Shown: positions 25,647-34,216, numbered from the stretch's first letter. The stretch: 64,000 nt of DNA from Methylovirgula sp. (GCF_037200945.1 NZ_JBBCGP010000001.1:496001-560000), one strand, 5' to 3'. Notes: generated by a model not told the origin, from the sequence alone. Numbers and translations: made by a program.

Positions 25647-26816
25647 CTATTTCGGTGCCCCCACAGCCGAGCCGCTGACACTCCAGGCACGCGCCGTCGT
25701 GTCGAACGAGGCGGTCAGCACGTGCTGGCCGTCGGGGCTGAATTTCGCGCGTGTGACCTCGCCACCATGTCCGGCCAGAACCTGCTGCGATGTGCCGCTC
25801 GCCGCGTCCCAGATCCGCGCCGTCGAATCGTAAGACGCCGTGGCAATGCGCTTATCGTCCGGGCTGAAGCTCGCCGACATGACGGCGCGGCGGTGGCCGA
25901 GCAAGGTGGCAAGCTTGGCACCCGATTTGGCGTCCCAAAGAATGCCCAACTTGTCAGTCGAGCCGGTCAATATCTTCGTCCCGTCATGGCTAAAGATCGC
26001 GAATTCGACGGCACGTTTATGACCCTGCAGAATCGTCACGAGCGCGCCTGTCTGCGCGTTCCAGACCCGCGCGGTCTTGTCGCTCGACGAGGTGGCAATC
26101 AGCGCGCCATCGAGGCTGTAGCTCACCCCCGTGACGATGCCGTCATGACCCGTCAGCGTGAAAACCAGCGCGCCGGTATGGGCATCCCAGACGCGAGCGC
26201 TGTGATCCTCCGAGCCCGTCGCGACCCGCCGGCCATCCGGACTGAAAACCGCATGCATCACCGGGCCGGTATGGCCGGTGAGCGTGGCGATCAGCGCGCC
26301 TGTTCCGGCATCCCAAATCTTGGCCGTCCCGTCGCGCGAGGCGGTGACGACGAATTTTCCGTCAGGGCTGAATTCGGCATCCTCAAGCGGGTCGGTATGG
26401 CCCGTCAATGTGAACAGAATCTTGCCATTCGCGGCGTCCCAGATTTTCGCGGTGGAATCTTGTGCCGCAGTCAATACGCGCGACCCGTCAGCGTTGAAAC
26501 GCGCGGTGCGCACCGCCGCTGTATGGCCGCTCAACGTAATCAGCGAGACGCCGTTGGCGGCATTCCAGATTCGCGCCGTCTTATCGCTTGAGGCTGTAAG
26601 CGCACGCTTACCATCCGCGCTATATTCAGCGTCGGTAAGATCGGCCGTATGGCCGATGAACTGGATATAAGGCGGCTTGACCGGATCGGCCGCGCCGCGT
26701 GTGATCGTGAACGCAAAACCTAACGCAATAATACTACAGACAGATACCAGAGCACTCAAAGCACCGGAGATGTTGTGCGGCCCCCGGCGGCCGCCGACAG
26801 ATTTATTATTGGACAT
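25647..26816 (-). CDS. Membrane-anchored eight-repeat WD40 protein
   Basis: 389 residues. One hydrophobic anchor or signal at about 17-41, then eight WD40 repeats, each with a GH near its start and ending in x-W-D/N (for example LSGHTAAVRTARF ... AKIWDAANG). It should form a beta-propeller in the periplasm. It lies last in the XoxF-locus gene run, same strand, 57 bases after a small secreted protein. A role in the PQQ dehydrogenase system is inferred from position only. Confidence 0.8.
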   Translation of the reverse strand: MSNNKSVGGRRGPHNISGALSALVSVCSIIALGFAFTITRGAADPVKPPYIQFIGHTADLTDAEYSADGKRALTASSDKTARIWNAANGVSLITLSGHTAAVRTARFNADGSRVLTAAQDSTAKIWDAANGKILFTLTGHTDPLEDAEFSPDGKFVVTASRDGTAKIWDAGTGALIATLTGHTGPVMHAVFSPDGRRVATGSEDHSARVWDAHTGALVFTLTGHDGIVTGVSYSLDGALIATSSSDKTARVWNAQTGALVTILQGHKRAVEFAIFSHDGTKILTGSTDKLGILWDAKSGAKLATLLGHRRAVMSASFSPDDKRIATASYDSTARIWDAASGTSQQVLAGHGGEVTRAKFSPDGQHVLTASFDTTARAWSVSGSAVGAPK

Positions 26817-26873
26817 TCGCTTGGTCCTTTTTGCTGGGACCTCTTTGCCACCTCGCCTTCGGTCATCGCCGAA

Positions 26874-27254
26874 TTACGGCTTGGTGCAATTCGTCAAATC
26901 CTTCTTCTCGATAGAGAAAATCTTGCCCTCCACGACCTTGACGGACTTCGCCATGCAGACGGCGCCGTTTTTGTAGGTCATCCGGGCATCATAGGTGCCG
27001 CTCGCCACGCCGACGATCAGCAGGCGCTCGTCGTCATCGACCGAATCGTCACGATCGTTCTTGCATTGGTCGGGCCCCCAGGTCGTGGTGCCGGCCGGCG
27101 CAAGCTCAAATTTGACGATCGTATCGCCCGTCGTGTTCCAGAATTTTGTCTTCGGCGCGGCCTGAACATCCGGAGCGGCAAAGACAATTGCGCAAAGCGC
27201 CCCGACGGCGGCGAGACATGAAACCAGCGCGGGTTTCGATTTCTTTCCAGGCAT
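26874..27254 (-). CDS. Small secreted acidic-loop protein
   Basis: 126 residues with a signal peptide ending near VQAAP (about 33). The mature part is beta-rich with Cys64, Cys100 and Cys123, and an acidic stretch NDRDDSVDDDER (66-77) with eight Asp/Glu in twelve residues. This type of small periplasmic protein is widespread in alphaproteobacteria but has no known function. Its place between the YVTN propeller and the WD40 protein in the XoxF locus makes a metal-related role conceivable, which is inference. Confidence 0.6.
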   Translation of the reverse strand: MPGKKSKPALVSCLAAVGALCAIVFAAPDVQAAPKTKFWNTTGDTIVKFELAPAGTTTWGPDQCKNDRDDSVDDDERLLIVGVASGTYDARMTYKNGAVCMAKSVKVVEGKIFSIEKKDLTNCTKP

Positions 27255-27287
27255 TTTCCGTCCCTTGCGTTTTATTTTGCGTCAGTT

Positions 27288-28268
27288 CTACGGCCTGATC
27301 GTCAGTCCCCACGGAAGACGACCAACCGGCACCGATTTCAGCGGCCGCAACGAGGCGACATCAACAGCGGTGATGTCATTGCTCTCGCCATTGGCGGAAT
27401 AGATGGTTGCACCGTCAGGGCTGAGAGCCGTGTGCCACGGACGCTGTCCGACAAGCACATAGCCGACGACATTATAGTTCGACGTATCGACAACACCGAG
27501 GCGATTGGCTTTGCCGAGACTGATGAAGGCCCGCTTGCCATCCTTCGTGAAAGTGATGCCAACCGGTGAAATCAGCTCGGGCCGCACACCCTGAACATCG
27601 AAATGAACGACGTTGAGAATTTTGAACGTCTTCGCGTCGATCACCGAAACGGTGCCGCCGACCTCGGATGTCACCCAGACTTTTGAGCCGTCGGCGGTGA
27701 ACTCGGCATAACGCGGCCGTGAATCGACAAGCACATTCGCCAGAACCTTATAAGTCTTGGCATCGATGAAATGCGCCATGCTGGTCGATTCGGATGTCGC
27801 AACGACAAGGTTGCCGCTCGGATTGACAGCCATGCCCTCGGGCTCGACGCCGATCGGAATTTCCTGGATCGTCTTGCCGGTGGCGAAATCCATGATCGTG
27901 ACGAGACTGTCGTCTTCGTTGGCGACGTAGAGAATTTTACCGTCAGGCGAAATGTTGAGGAGTTCCGGGTCGGACCCGGAATCGAACTTGCGCGTCACCT
28001 TGAACGTATTGGCATCGATCATGGCGATCTGGCCGTCATCGCCGAGGCAGACGACGATCGTCTTATGATCCGGCGTGATGATGATGCCGCGCGGACGCTG
28101 GCCCACATCAATTGTCGTCACGAGCTTCAGACTCGTGCTGTCAATGACCGAAACCGTGTTGTCCTTTTCGTTGGACACGAAGATCATCGCGGCATTCGCT
28201 CGGCCGATCGCCGTGAAAATCAAAAGAGCCGCGAGACCGAAGAAAAAGAATTCACGAATTTTCCGCAT
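27288..28268 (-). CDS. PQQ-dependent catabolism-associated YVTN beta-propeller protein
   Basis: 326 residues with a signal peptide (MRKIREFFFFGLAALLIF...RANA). About seven YVTN-type repeats follow, such as FVSNEKDNTVSVIDSTSLK and YVANEDDSLVTIMDFAT. It matches the TIGR03866 family of beta-propellers found with PQQ alcohol dehydrogenase systems. It probably acts in the periplasm. The gene is 15 bases downstream of the binding-protein gene at 28284, so the two are co-transcribed. Confidence 0.85.
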   Translation of the reverse strand: MRKIREFFFFGLAALLIFTAIGRANAAMIFVSNEKDNTVSVIDSTSLKLVTTIDVGQRPRGIIITPDHKTIVVCLGDDGQIAMIDANTFKVTRKFDSGSDPELLNISPDGKILYVANEDDSLVTIMDFATGKTIQEIPIGVEPEGMAVNPSGNLVVATSESTSMAHFIDAKTYKVLANVLVDSRPRYAEFTADGSKVWVTSEVGGTVSVIDAKTFKILNVVHFDVQGVRPELISPVGITFTKDGKRAFISLGKANRLGVVDTSNYNVVGYVLVGQRPWHTALSPDGATIYSANGESNDITAVDVASLRPLKSVPVGRLPWGLTIRP

Positions 28269-28283
28269 CGCCTGCCTTCGTCC

Positions 28284-29576
28284 TTATTTGAAGTGGCATT
28301 TGCTTTCCGGCTGGTCGAAGCCGAGCGTATCCGTCAGATAATTCGGATTCAAAAATCCTTCCTGCGGCGAAACCGAGACAAGATCGCGCGCGGAGGTCAA
28401 CAAAACCGGTTGACGCAATTGCTGGTCCCATTTGCGGAAGTTCATCGATTCCGACTTGTAGCCCGCAACGCCGAAGCGATCCGACAGAAGATAGGTGCGC
28501 AGCGGGACGGGTTGAATCGTGTCCGTCCGTAAGATCGCTTCACCGAAAGCACGGATGCCGAGCCACGCGGAATAATCGCGCTCCGTCATGATGCGGCCAA
28601 CCTTGCGTTCGAAGCGGTTCTGCAATTGCGTGCCGCCTTGTTCCTCATAGGCACGGGCCCAGGCCGTCGCGATCAGACCTGCCGTGCCGACGACGGGACG
28701 CGGATCCCAGGTGCGGTAGGGCATGTATTCGCCGAAGACCTGGCTTTCGTCGGCGACGAAAACAACGTCGTAAGGCGGCGCGCTCTGCGTGACGAGCGGC
28801 AATTGCTGCTGGACCTGTTGGTGGCCCGTGTCGGTGCGCCGCGAGCCCGCCGCATAGGTGTAAAAGCGCTCGTCGACGACCTTGGCGCCGAACTTATGCG
28901 CCGATTGCTTGACGTCATCCGCATAGGCAATGTCGGCGGGCTGTTTTCCTGAGACCAGCAGCCAGTTCGGCCAATGTTTCCAGACGAGATATTGTGCCAG
29001 CGCGTCGGTGCGCATGGCCGTGTTCGGCAGGAAATGGAACACGTTCGACCGGCATTGTTCCTGGCGCAGGCCGTCGTCGCTCGTGCGAATATCGAAAATG
29101 ATCGCGTCCTTGGCCTCGGGCATATCCGCGAGCGCCAGAAGATCATCCTTCTCGAGATCGGTGATGATGAGTTTATGCGTCGCGAGCGCGGCGCGCGCCT
29201 TGGCTTTGAAGTCCGCATCGAGCGGCAGGATCATCTCGCTGAGATGATAATTCTGGTTCACGAAACGGCCGGTCTGCGCATTTTCCAAAAGCGCGATGCG
29301 GGCGCCCTGAATGCCTTGGTCGGTGACGACCTTGTCGACGAGCGACAGCGGCGGCGGCTCGTCATATTGCCGGCCGAGATAGAGAATATCGACGTTGAGA
29401 GAGGCTGGCGCGGCGGGCTGGGTCTGGGCTGGGCCCGAGGGAAGGGCCACTGGTTGCGCGACCGCGACGCCAGTGACGAAGGCGAAAGAAACGGCGCTGG
29501 CAGCCAGCGGAAGAAGCGATCGCCGATAGCAACGCGTTACGCGTCGAAACACGGTCAACACCGCCGCATGCTTCAC
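28284..29576 (-). CDS. PQQ-dehydrogenase-associated periplasmic binding protein (branched-chain amino-acid type)
   Basis: 430 residues from a GTG start at 29576. The N-terminus has a signal peptide ending near VAVAQP, then a Pro/Ala linker, then a type I periplasmic-binding fold beginning DILYLGRQYDEPPPLSLVDKV. It matches the TIGR03863 family described with PQQ-dependent alcohol dehydrogenase systems, where it normally pairs with an ABC ATPase and permease. Neither is in this window. The C-terminus has the conserved FRKWDQQLRQPVLL. Confidence 0.82.
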   Translation of the reverse strand: MKHAAVLTVFRRVTRCYRRSLLPLAASAVSFAFVTGVAVAQPVALPSGPAQTQPAAPASLNVDILYLGRQYDEPPPLSLVDKVVTDQGIQGARIALLENAQTGRFVNQNYHLSEMILPLDADFKAKARAALATHKLIITDLEKDDLLALADMPEAKDAIIFDIRTSDDGLRQEQCRSNVFHFLPNTAMRTDALAQYLVWKHWPNWLLVSGKQPADIAYADDVKQSAHKFGAKVVDERFYTYAAGSRRTDTGHQQVQQQLPLVTQSAPPYDVVFVADESQVFGEYMPYRTWDPRPVVGTAGLIATAWARAYEEQGGTQLQNRFERKVGRIMTERDYSAWLGIRAFGEAILRTDTIQPVPLRTYLLSDRFGVAGYKSESMNFRKWDQQLRQPVLLTSARDLVSVSPQEGFLNPNYLTDTLGFDQPESKCHFK

Positions 29577-29607
29577 CCGCGTCTCCCGCTACCTCTTATA
29601 TTTTACT

Positions 29608-29635
29608 GGGAGAGCGGGATCGTACCCGCTCTCCC
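29608..29635 (-). promoter_or_regulatory. Perfect 11-bp hairpin downstream of xoxG
   Basis: GGGAGAGCGGG (29608-29618), loop of 6, CCCGCTCTCCC (29625-29635). On the transcribed minus strand no T-run follows, so it looks more like an mRNA 3'-end stabiliser or processing site between the cytochrome gene and the binding-protein gene than a terminator. Confidence 0.5.
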
Positions 29636-29681
29636 TCGCCGCGCTTTGGCGCTGGCAAACTTCGCTATGCGTTTTCCGCGA

Positions 29682-30182
29682 TTATTGAGGATTAGCCTTC
29701 ACGTTCGCGGCGGCTTGGATCTTGATCCAGGCGATGATCTTCCAGAGATCGTCCGCGTTGGTGATCACGCCACCCATCGGCGGCATCGGCGCAACGATAT
29801 TTTCGGTCGCCTGACGCGTGAAGCCTTCCTTCTGAAGAGCGTCCGAACCGAGCGAGATCAGGCGGAACAGCGTGTCGTCCTTGTCGCCGTAAATCCAGAC
29901 GCCGTTGGTGATCGGCGGGCACATGCCGCCGCCGCCGCCGTAACCGTGACAGCCCGGGCAGCCGAAATTGCCGAACAATTTATGACCTTCGTCGGCCAGC
30001 GCCTGGTCGTGCGCATCTTCCTTGGCCTGATAGGGGTTGACGAGAGAGCCGACCTTTGTCGCGTCCGTCGCCACTTTGGTCGGCGACTCGTTCGCCGTGT
30101 CGTCAGCACGCGCGCTGATCGCGAAAGTCAGGCCAAAGGCCAAACACAGGCCCACGACAACCTTTACTGCACCTTTGACCAT
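29682..30182 (-). CDS. xoxG: Periplasmic c-type cytochrome, XoxG-like
   Basis: 166 residues from the ATG at 30182, with GGAGGGG 6-10 bases upstream; the longer frame would put that site inside the gene. A signal peptide (to about residue 26) is followed by one haem site CPGCH (75-79) and a Met ligand in APMPPMGG. It is the likely electron acceptor of XoxF, passing electrons to a terminal oxidase. The GYGGGGGMCPP stretch behind the haem matches cytochromes of XoxF clusters. Confidence 0.85.
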   Translation of the reverse strand: MVKGAVKVVVGLCLAFGLTFAISARADDTANESPTKVATDATKVGSLVNPYQAKEDAHDQALADEGHKLFGNFGCPGCHGYGGGGGMCPPITNGVWIYGDKDDTLFRLISLGSDALQKEGFTRQATENIVAPMPPMGGVITNADDLWKIIAWIKIQAAANVKANPQ

Positions 30183-30399
30183 AACCCCTCCTTGATCCTG
30201 CACGGCAGGACGTCTTCCATCGAATTCCCAGAAAATCCCGATCGCGCGAAAAAAACACCGGCGACGATGGGCCTTTTCCGCCAGCCCCGAAAAAACGTCA
30301 AGCGCTGCGTTTGCCTATCTTCTGTGCCAAGAACACCTTGACTTCATTGGAAGTTCAGCCCCTGAGGCACGCTGGACATAAGAACTGGAACAAATCCAA

Positions 30400-32220
30400 T
30401 TACTTACCGTTCGATTGCTGGATCAAGCGGATAAGACTCACGACGGAATCGTTACCATTTTCGACGGCAAGATCGAGCGCTGTCTTTTTATCCGGCGTGC
30501 GTTTCGACGGATCGGCGCCCGATTGCAGCAACAGACCGACGACCGGCGGATTATTATGCGCCGCTGCCAGCATCAGCGCCGTGACGCCTGATTTGCTGAC
30601 GGCATTGACGTCGGCCTTGTGTGCGATGAGCACGCGCGCGACCTGCAACGGGTCAGGATAATGCGCATCGCCTGAAACATTTTCGACCTCGTGCCGCCCG
30701 GCTTCGAGCGACAATTCTGTCTCCTGACGCCCTGCGGCGACCATCAACGGCGTCAAACCCATTGCGCCGCTTGGCGCGTTGATCGAAGCGCCGGCATCGA
30801 TAAGCGCCAGAGCGGCCTTCATCTTATTTTCCACGATCGCAAAAGCGAGCGGCGTCGCGCCATCCGATGTGGCGGCATTCAAATCCGCGCCTTTGGCGGC
30901 GAGGATTTTGATCGTAGGAACATCGTCGAGATTAATAGCCTGGAGCAACGCGCTCATGCCATTCGCGTCCCGTGCATTCACTTTGGCGCCGCGTTCGATG
31001 AGCAGTTTCACGAGATCGGGATTTTGTGCGAGAACCGAATTGACCAGCGGCGTTTCGCCCTGATCGTCGGGCTTGTTGGGATTGGCGCCTTTGCTCAGAA
31101 GAAATGCCGCGCGATCGACCGAGCCCGCGGTGACGGCGTTACCGAACTCCTCGTTCACGTCGGCGCCGCTGTCGAGCCAGGACTGAAGCTGCTTCATCGT
31201 GACCGAAGACTTCAGCTCCGCTGGCGGTGTTGGCGGAAGCGCCGAATAAACACCATGCGCTGGCAGGTCGCCCTGGACGATGCAATCGCTGCATTGAACG
31301 AGCGGCACGCCGTAATCGCGCAGCACCTTCTCGATCGCGGCTTTGTTGTCCTCAAGCGCCAGATCGATCTTGTACTTGAGAATGCGGTCCGTCGTCGGCA
31401 CGCCAAAGGCAAGTTCGTATTCCAGGGGAATCTGATCTTCCATCAGATTGATCGGCTGGATATTGATCGGCGCGTTTTTCATCACCTTGTAATAGCCCGC
31501 GAACGGCCCCCAGACGGCCGCGATGTCGAGCTTGCCATCGATAACCTGCTGCACCTGATAGGCTGGCTGATCCTCGGGATTGAGGTCGGCGTCATGGGTG
31601 ATGGTGTGGACGACCAGACTCTTGTCCATCCCATGGTCGTGGAAAACCTGACGGATGGCGGAGGTCTGATAAACGCCGATCTTCAACTTCGCGAGTTCGG
31701 GATCTTCAAGACTCTTGAAATTGTATTTGCGGTCGGCGCGCGAGACGAGAACGAAGGTCGTCTTGTAAATCGGCTCGGTGAGCAGAACACCCTCGTAGCC
31801 GAGCGGCAAATCCATCAGCACGTCGCATTGGTCGTTGCCGAATGTCTCGCGCAACATGCCGCGCTCGATATAGGGACGCCAATAATATTCGGTGTGCGTA
31901 TTCATCGCCTTGGCGAGGATTTCGCCAATCTTGTTCTCATAGCCCTCGAGCTTGTCATTCGAGAGCGGCATGTTGCCGGGGTCGCCACAAAGCCGCAAAG
32001 AATTGAGCTGGCGTTTGCGGGCTGCGGCCTTAAGGGCCGCACGATCGCCCGATGTCAGAGGTTGAAGCGCGTCCAGCTTGCTGAGAGCCACCGCGACGGC
32101 ATGATCGAGGCGCGCCTCTGAATCCTTTGTCGCTGCTGCAGCGGGGGAAGCCATCAGGAGCATCGCGATGGCCGACGGGCACAGCGCCGAGGCGAGGAAC
32201 TTGAGCAGAGCCAGTTTCAT
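30400..32220 (-). CDS. xoxJ: XoxJ-like periplasmic protein fused to C-terminal ankyrin repeats
   Basis: 606 residues from the ATG at 32220 (MKLALLKFLASAL), with a signal peptide to about 29. Residues 74-325 are a type II periplasmic-binding fold of the quinoprotein-associated TIGR03871/MoxJ-XoxJ type: LRLCGDPGNMPLSN, GYENKIGEILAKAM and the late VQCSDCIV. From about 341 to 600 there are six or seven ankyrin repeats (GANPNKPDDQGETPL, GAKVNARDANGMSAL, GADLNAATSDGATPL, GASINAPSGAMGLTPL, KADVNAVSKSGVTAL). XoxJ-type proteins are thought to activate XoxF. The ankyrin extension is roughly as large as the binding domain and would face the periplasm. Confidence 0.83.
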   Translation of the reverse strand: MKLALLKFLASALCPSAIAMLLMASPAAAATKDSEARLDHAVAVALSKLDALQPLTSGDRAALKAAARKRQLNSLRLCGDPGNMPLSNDKLEGYENKIGEILAKAMNTHTEYYWRPYIERGMLRETFGNDQCDVLMDLPLGYEGVLLTEPIYKTTFVLVSRADRKYNFKSLEDPELAKLKIGVYQTSAIRQVFHDHGMDKSLVVHTITHDADLNPEDQPAYQVQQVIDGKLDIAAVWGPFAGYYKVMKNAPINIQPINLMEDQIPLEYELAFGVPTTDRILKYKIDLALEDNKAAIEKVLRDYGVPLVQCSDCIVQGDLPAHGVYSALPPTPPAELKSSVTMKQLQSWLDSGADVNEEFGNAVTAGSVDRAAFLLSKGANPNKPDDQGETPLVNSVLAQNPDLVKLLIERGAKVNARDANGMSALLQAINLDDVPTIKILAAKGADLNAATSDGATPLAFAIVENKMKAALALIDAGASINAPSGAMGLTPLMVAAGRQETELSLEAGRHEVENVSGDAHYPDPLQVARVLIAHKADVNAVSKSGVTALMLAAAHNNPPVVGLLLQSGADPSKRTPDKKTALDLAVENGNDSVVSLIRLIQQSNGK

Positions 32221-32291
32221 CTTGGGAGGCTTTCTCTTGGCAACTTTGTTAGCTGGATCGGGACTTAATCCAACACTTGGACCAAAATGCA

Positions 32292-32323
32292 AATGGCGCC
32301 CGAGCCGAAGCTCGGGCGCCATT
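32292..32323 (-). promoter_or_regulatory. Perfect 14-bp hairpin with UUCG loop between xoxF and xoxJ
   Basis: AATGGCGCCCGAGC (32292-32305), 4-base loop, GCTCGGGCGCCATT (32310-32323). On the transcribed minus strand the loop reads TTCG, the very stable UUCG tetraloop, followed by TTTGCATTTT. It can be a partial terminator or a stabiliser that keeps xoxF mRNA more abundant than the downstream xoxJ message. Confidence 0.65.
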
Positions 32324-32344
32324 CTATTTATGCCTTAACCGCTC

Positions 32345-34216
32345 TTACTGGTAGACGCGGAAGGTCGAGAGCATGCCGCCCTGCGGGATCATGGCAAGGC
32401 CAGTGGCCTTGGTCATGGCCGTCGCGCCGATCGCACCGAACTTGTCGCTGAGATCGAGGCCGGCCGTGACAGGCAGACCAATCCAGCCGCCGATACCCGA
32501 GAGCACGGACACATACTGCTTGCCCTTGACCTCATAGGTGATCGGGTTGCCGATGATGCCCGAGCCGAGCTTGCGCTGCCACAGGATTTCACCCGTGTCG
32601 CGATCGACGGCGCGGAAGTCACCGCCAAGGCTGCCGTAGAACACGAGACCACCGGCGGTGTTCACCGTGCCACCCCAGTTCGGATACGGATCCGGGATGT
32701 CCCAATCAGCCTTGCCCGTCAGAACGTCGAACTTCTTGAGACGGCCGGTCACGCCGGGCTTCTCAGGATACATATAGACGTTGGCGAACACGTAGACCGT
32801 GCCCTGCTGCTGGTAGGCCCGGGTCTGCGGGTTGTCTTCCATGCACCAGTTGTTGGTCGGCATATAGAACTTGGTCGGATCGTTCGGATCGACCGAGCCC
32901 GGCTGCTGGTCCTTGCCGCCCATCGCCGACGGGCAAGCCTGGGTATTGCGGCCGACCTCAAGCGGCGAATGCTCCGGCACCTTGATCGGGCGATCGGTCG
33001 AGAAGTCATACTTCTCGGCCCAGTTCGCCGTCACATACTTATGGGCGCGCAGCAACTTGCCCGTGACGCGATCGAGAACGAACTCGAAGCCGTTACGGTC
33101 GAAGTGGACGAGGCCCTTGACGGCCTTGCCATCGATGTTCGGGAAGTCGACGACATAGTTCTCGTTGATGCCGTCATAGTCCCACTGGTCGAACGGGGTC
33201 ATCTGGAAAGCCCAGACCGCTTCGCCAGTGTCCGCCTTGCGGGCGAAAATGGTCATCGACCACTTGTTGTCCCACTTGCCGGCGTTACAGCCAGCCTGCG
33301 TCAGAGGCTTCTCGCCGCAGCGATAGCCGGGGCTCCACAGACCGGGGTTACCGGTCGAGTAGTAGACGTACTTCAGTTCCGGATCGTAGCTGTACCAGCC
33401 CCAGGCCGCACCGCCGCCGATTTTATAATTGTTGTCTTCGGGGAAGGTGTGGACGCCGAGATCGCCGGCCGTGTTGTCGTGGCGCAGGTTGTCTTTGTTG
33501 GTGTCAGCGGTGATGCCGACATCCTCGTCCGTACCGGTCGAGAACTTGTGCCAAACCACTTTGCCGGTTTCGAGATCATAGGCGGTGAAAGCGCCGCGAG
33601 CAGCGAATTCGTCACCACCGAAGCCAACGAACACCTTGCCATCCGCAATCAGCGGGGCCGGCGTGCCGTCTTCACCCTTGTCCGGGTAGTTGTTCTTGAC
33701 AACCCACGCCTCTTTGCCGGTCTTCGCGTCGAGCGCGATCAGCCAACCGTCGAGGGTCAGGTAGACGATCTTGCCATTGCCATAAGCACCACCGCGGTTG
33801 ACGGTGTCGCAGCAAGCGCGCGGAACAGCCGATTCATCACGATCGGTCTTCTTGACGTAGTTCCAGATCTCTTTTGGATTGTCCGGATCGCTCAGGTCGA
33901 GCGCCTGAACGATGTTCGGCCATGCGCTGAAGATATACATCGTCGGCGTGCCGTCGATGTCGACCACGAGCGGCTGACCTTCGTGACCGCGCAGAGCGCC
34001 GGTCGATTGATCCCAGGCAAGCTGAAGATGCTTGACGTTGTGGGTGTTGATTTCCTTCAGATCGCTGTGGCGGGTGAGCTGATTGTCAGCGCCCGGCGAG
34101 GTCCAGTAATTCTGGTCCCGGTCATTCCAGTTGGTGCCGTCGGCAGCGTAGGCGCCTGAATAGACCCATGCTCCCAAAAGCCCCAAACAGATAGGCATTA
34201 CTTTGCGTAGTCTCAT
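32345..34216 (-). CDS. xoxF: Lanthanide-dependent PQQ methanol dehydrogenase XoxF
   Basis: 623 residues from the ATG at 34216, which has GGAGGAAG 4 bases upstream; upstream in-frame ATGs lack this. The signal peptide ends at GAYA (24). The eight-bladed quinoprotein shows the vicinal disulfide CC (135-136), Glu203, Asn290 and PFDQWDYDG with catalytic Asp346 and Asp348. An Asp two residues after the catalytic Asp marks Ln-dependent XoxF; calcium MxaF has Ala there. A roughly ten-residue insert with Cys300 and Cys310 precedes NKWSMTIF. It oxidises methanol (and perhaps other alcohols) in the periplasm and hands electrons to XoxG. No mxaI is nearby. The XoxF clade was not determined. Confidence 0.93.
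   Translation of the reverse strand: MRLRKVMPICLGLLGAWVYSGAYAADGTNWNDRDQNYWTSPGADNQLTRHSDLKEINTHNVKHLQLAWDQSTGALRGHEGQPLVVDIDGTPTMYIFSAWPNIVQALDLSDPDNPKEIWNYVKKTDRDESAVPRACCDTVNRGGAYGNGKIVYLTLDGWLIALDAKTGKEAWVVKNNYPDKGEDGTPAPLIADGKVFVGFGGDEFAARGAFTAYDLETGKVVWHKFSTGTDEDVGITADTNKDNLRHDNTAGDLGVHTFPEDNNYKIGGGAAWGWYSYDPELKYVYYSTGNPGLWSPGYRCGEKPLTQAGCNAGKWDNKWSMTIFARKADTGEAVWAFQMTPFDQWDYDGINENYVVDFPNIDGKAVKGLVHFDRNGFEFVLDRVTGKLLRAHKYVTANWAEKYDFSTDRPIKVPEHSPLEVGRNTQACPSAMGGKDQQPGSVDPNDPTKFYMPTNNWCMEDNPQTRAYQQQGTVYVFANVYMYPEKPGVTGRLKKFDVLTGKADWDIPDPYPNWGGTVNTAGGLVFYGSLGGDFRAVDRDTGEILWQRKLGSGIIGNPITYEVKGKQYVSVLSGIGGWIGLPVTAGLDLSDKFGAIGATAMTKATGLAMIPQGGMLSTFRVYQ

Noticed and set aside
24807..26591. 594-codon plus-strand open frame
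   Set aside because: It runs antisense to folP and the WD40 gene, is rich in Arg/Gly/Asp and crosses a clear gene boundary.
28974..30341. 455-codon plus-strand open frame over the cytochrome region
   Set aside because: It is antisense to the binding-protein and xoxG genes and shows no domain.
30691..32121. 476-codon plus-strand open frame
   Set aside because: Shadow of the XoxJ-ankyrin gene; the minus-strand product has a signal peptide and clear repeats.
32345..34216. Calcium-type MxaF methanol dehydrogenase
   Set aside because: The residue two positions after the catalytic Asp is Asp (WDYD), not Ala, and no mxaI or other mxa genes are nearby.
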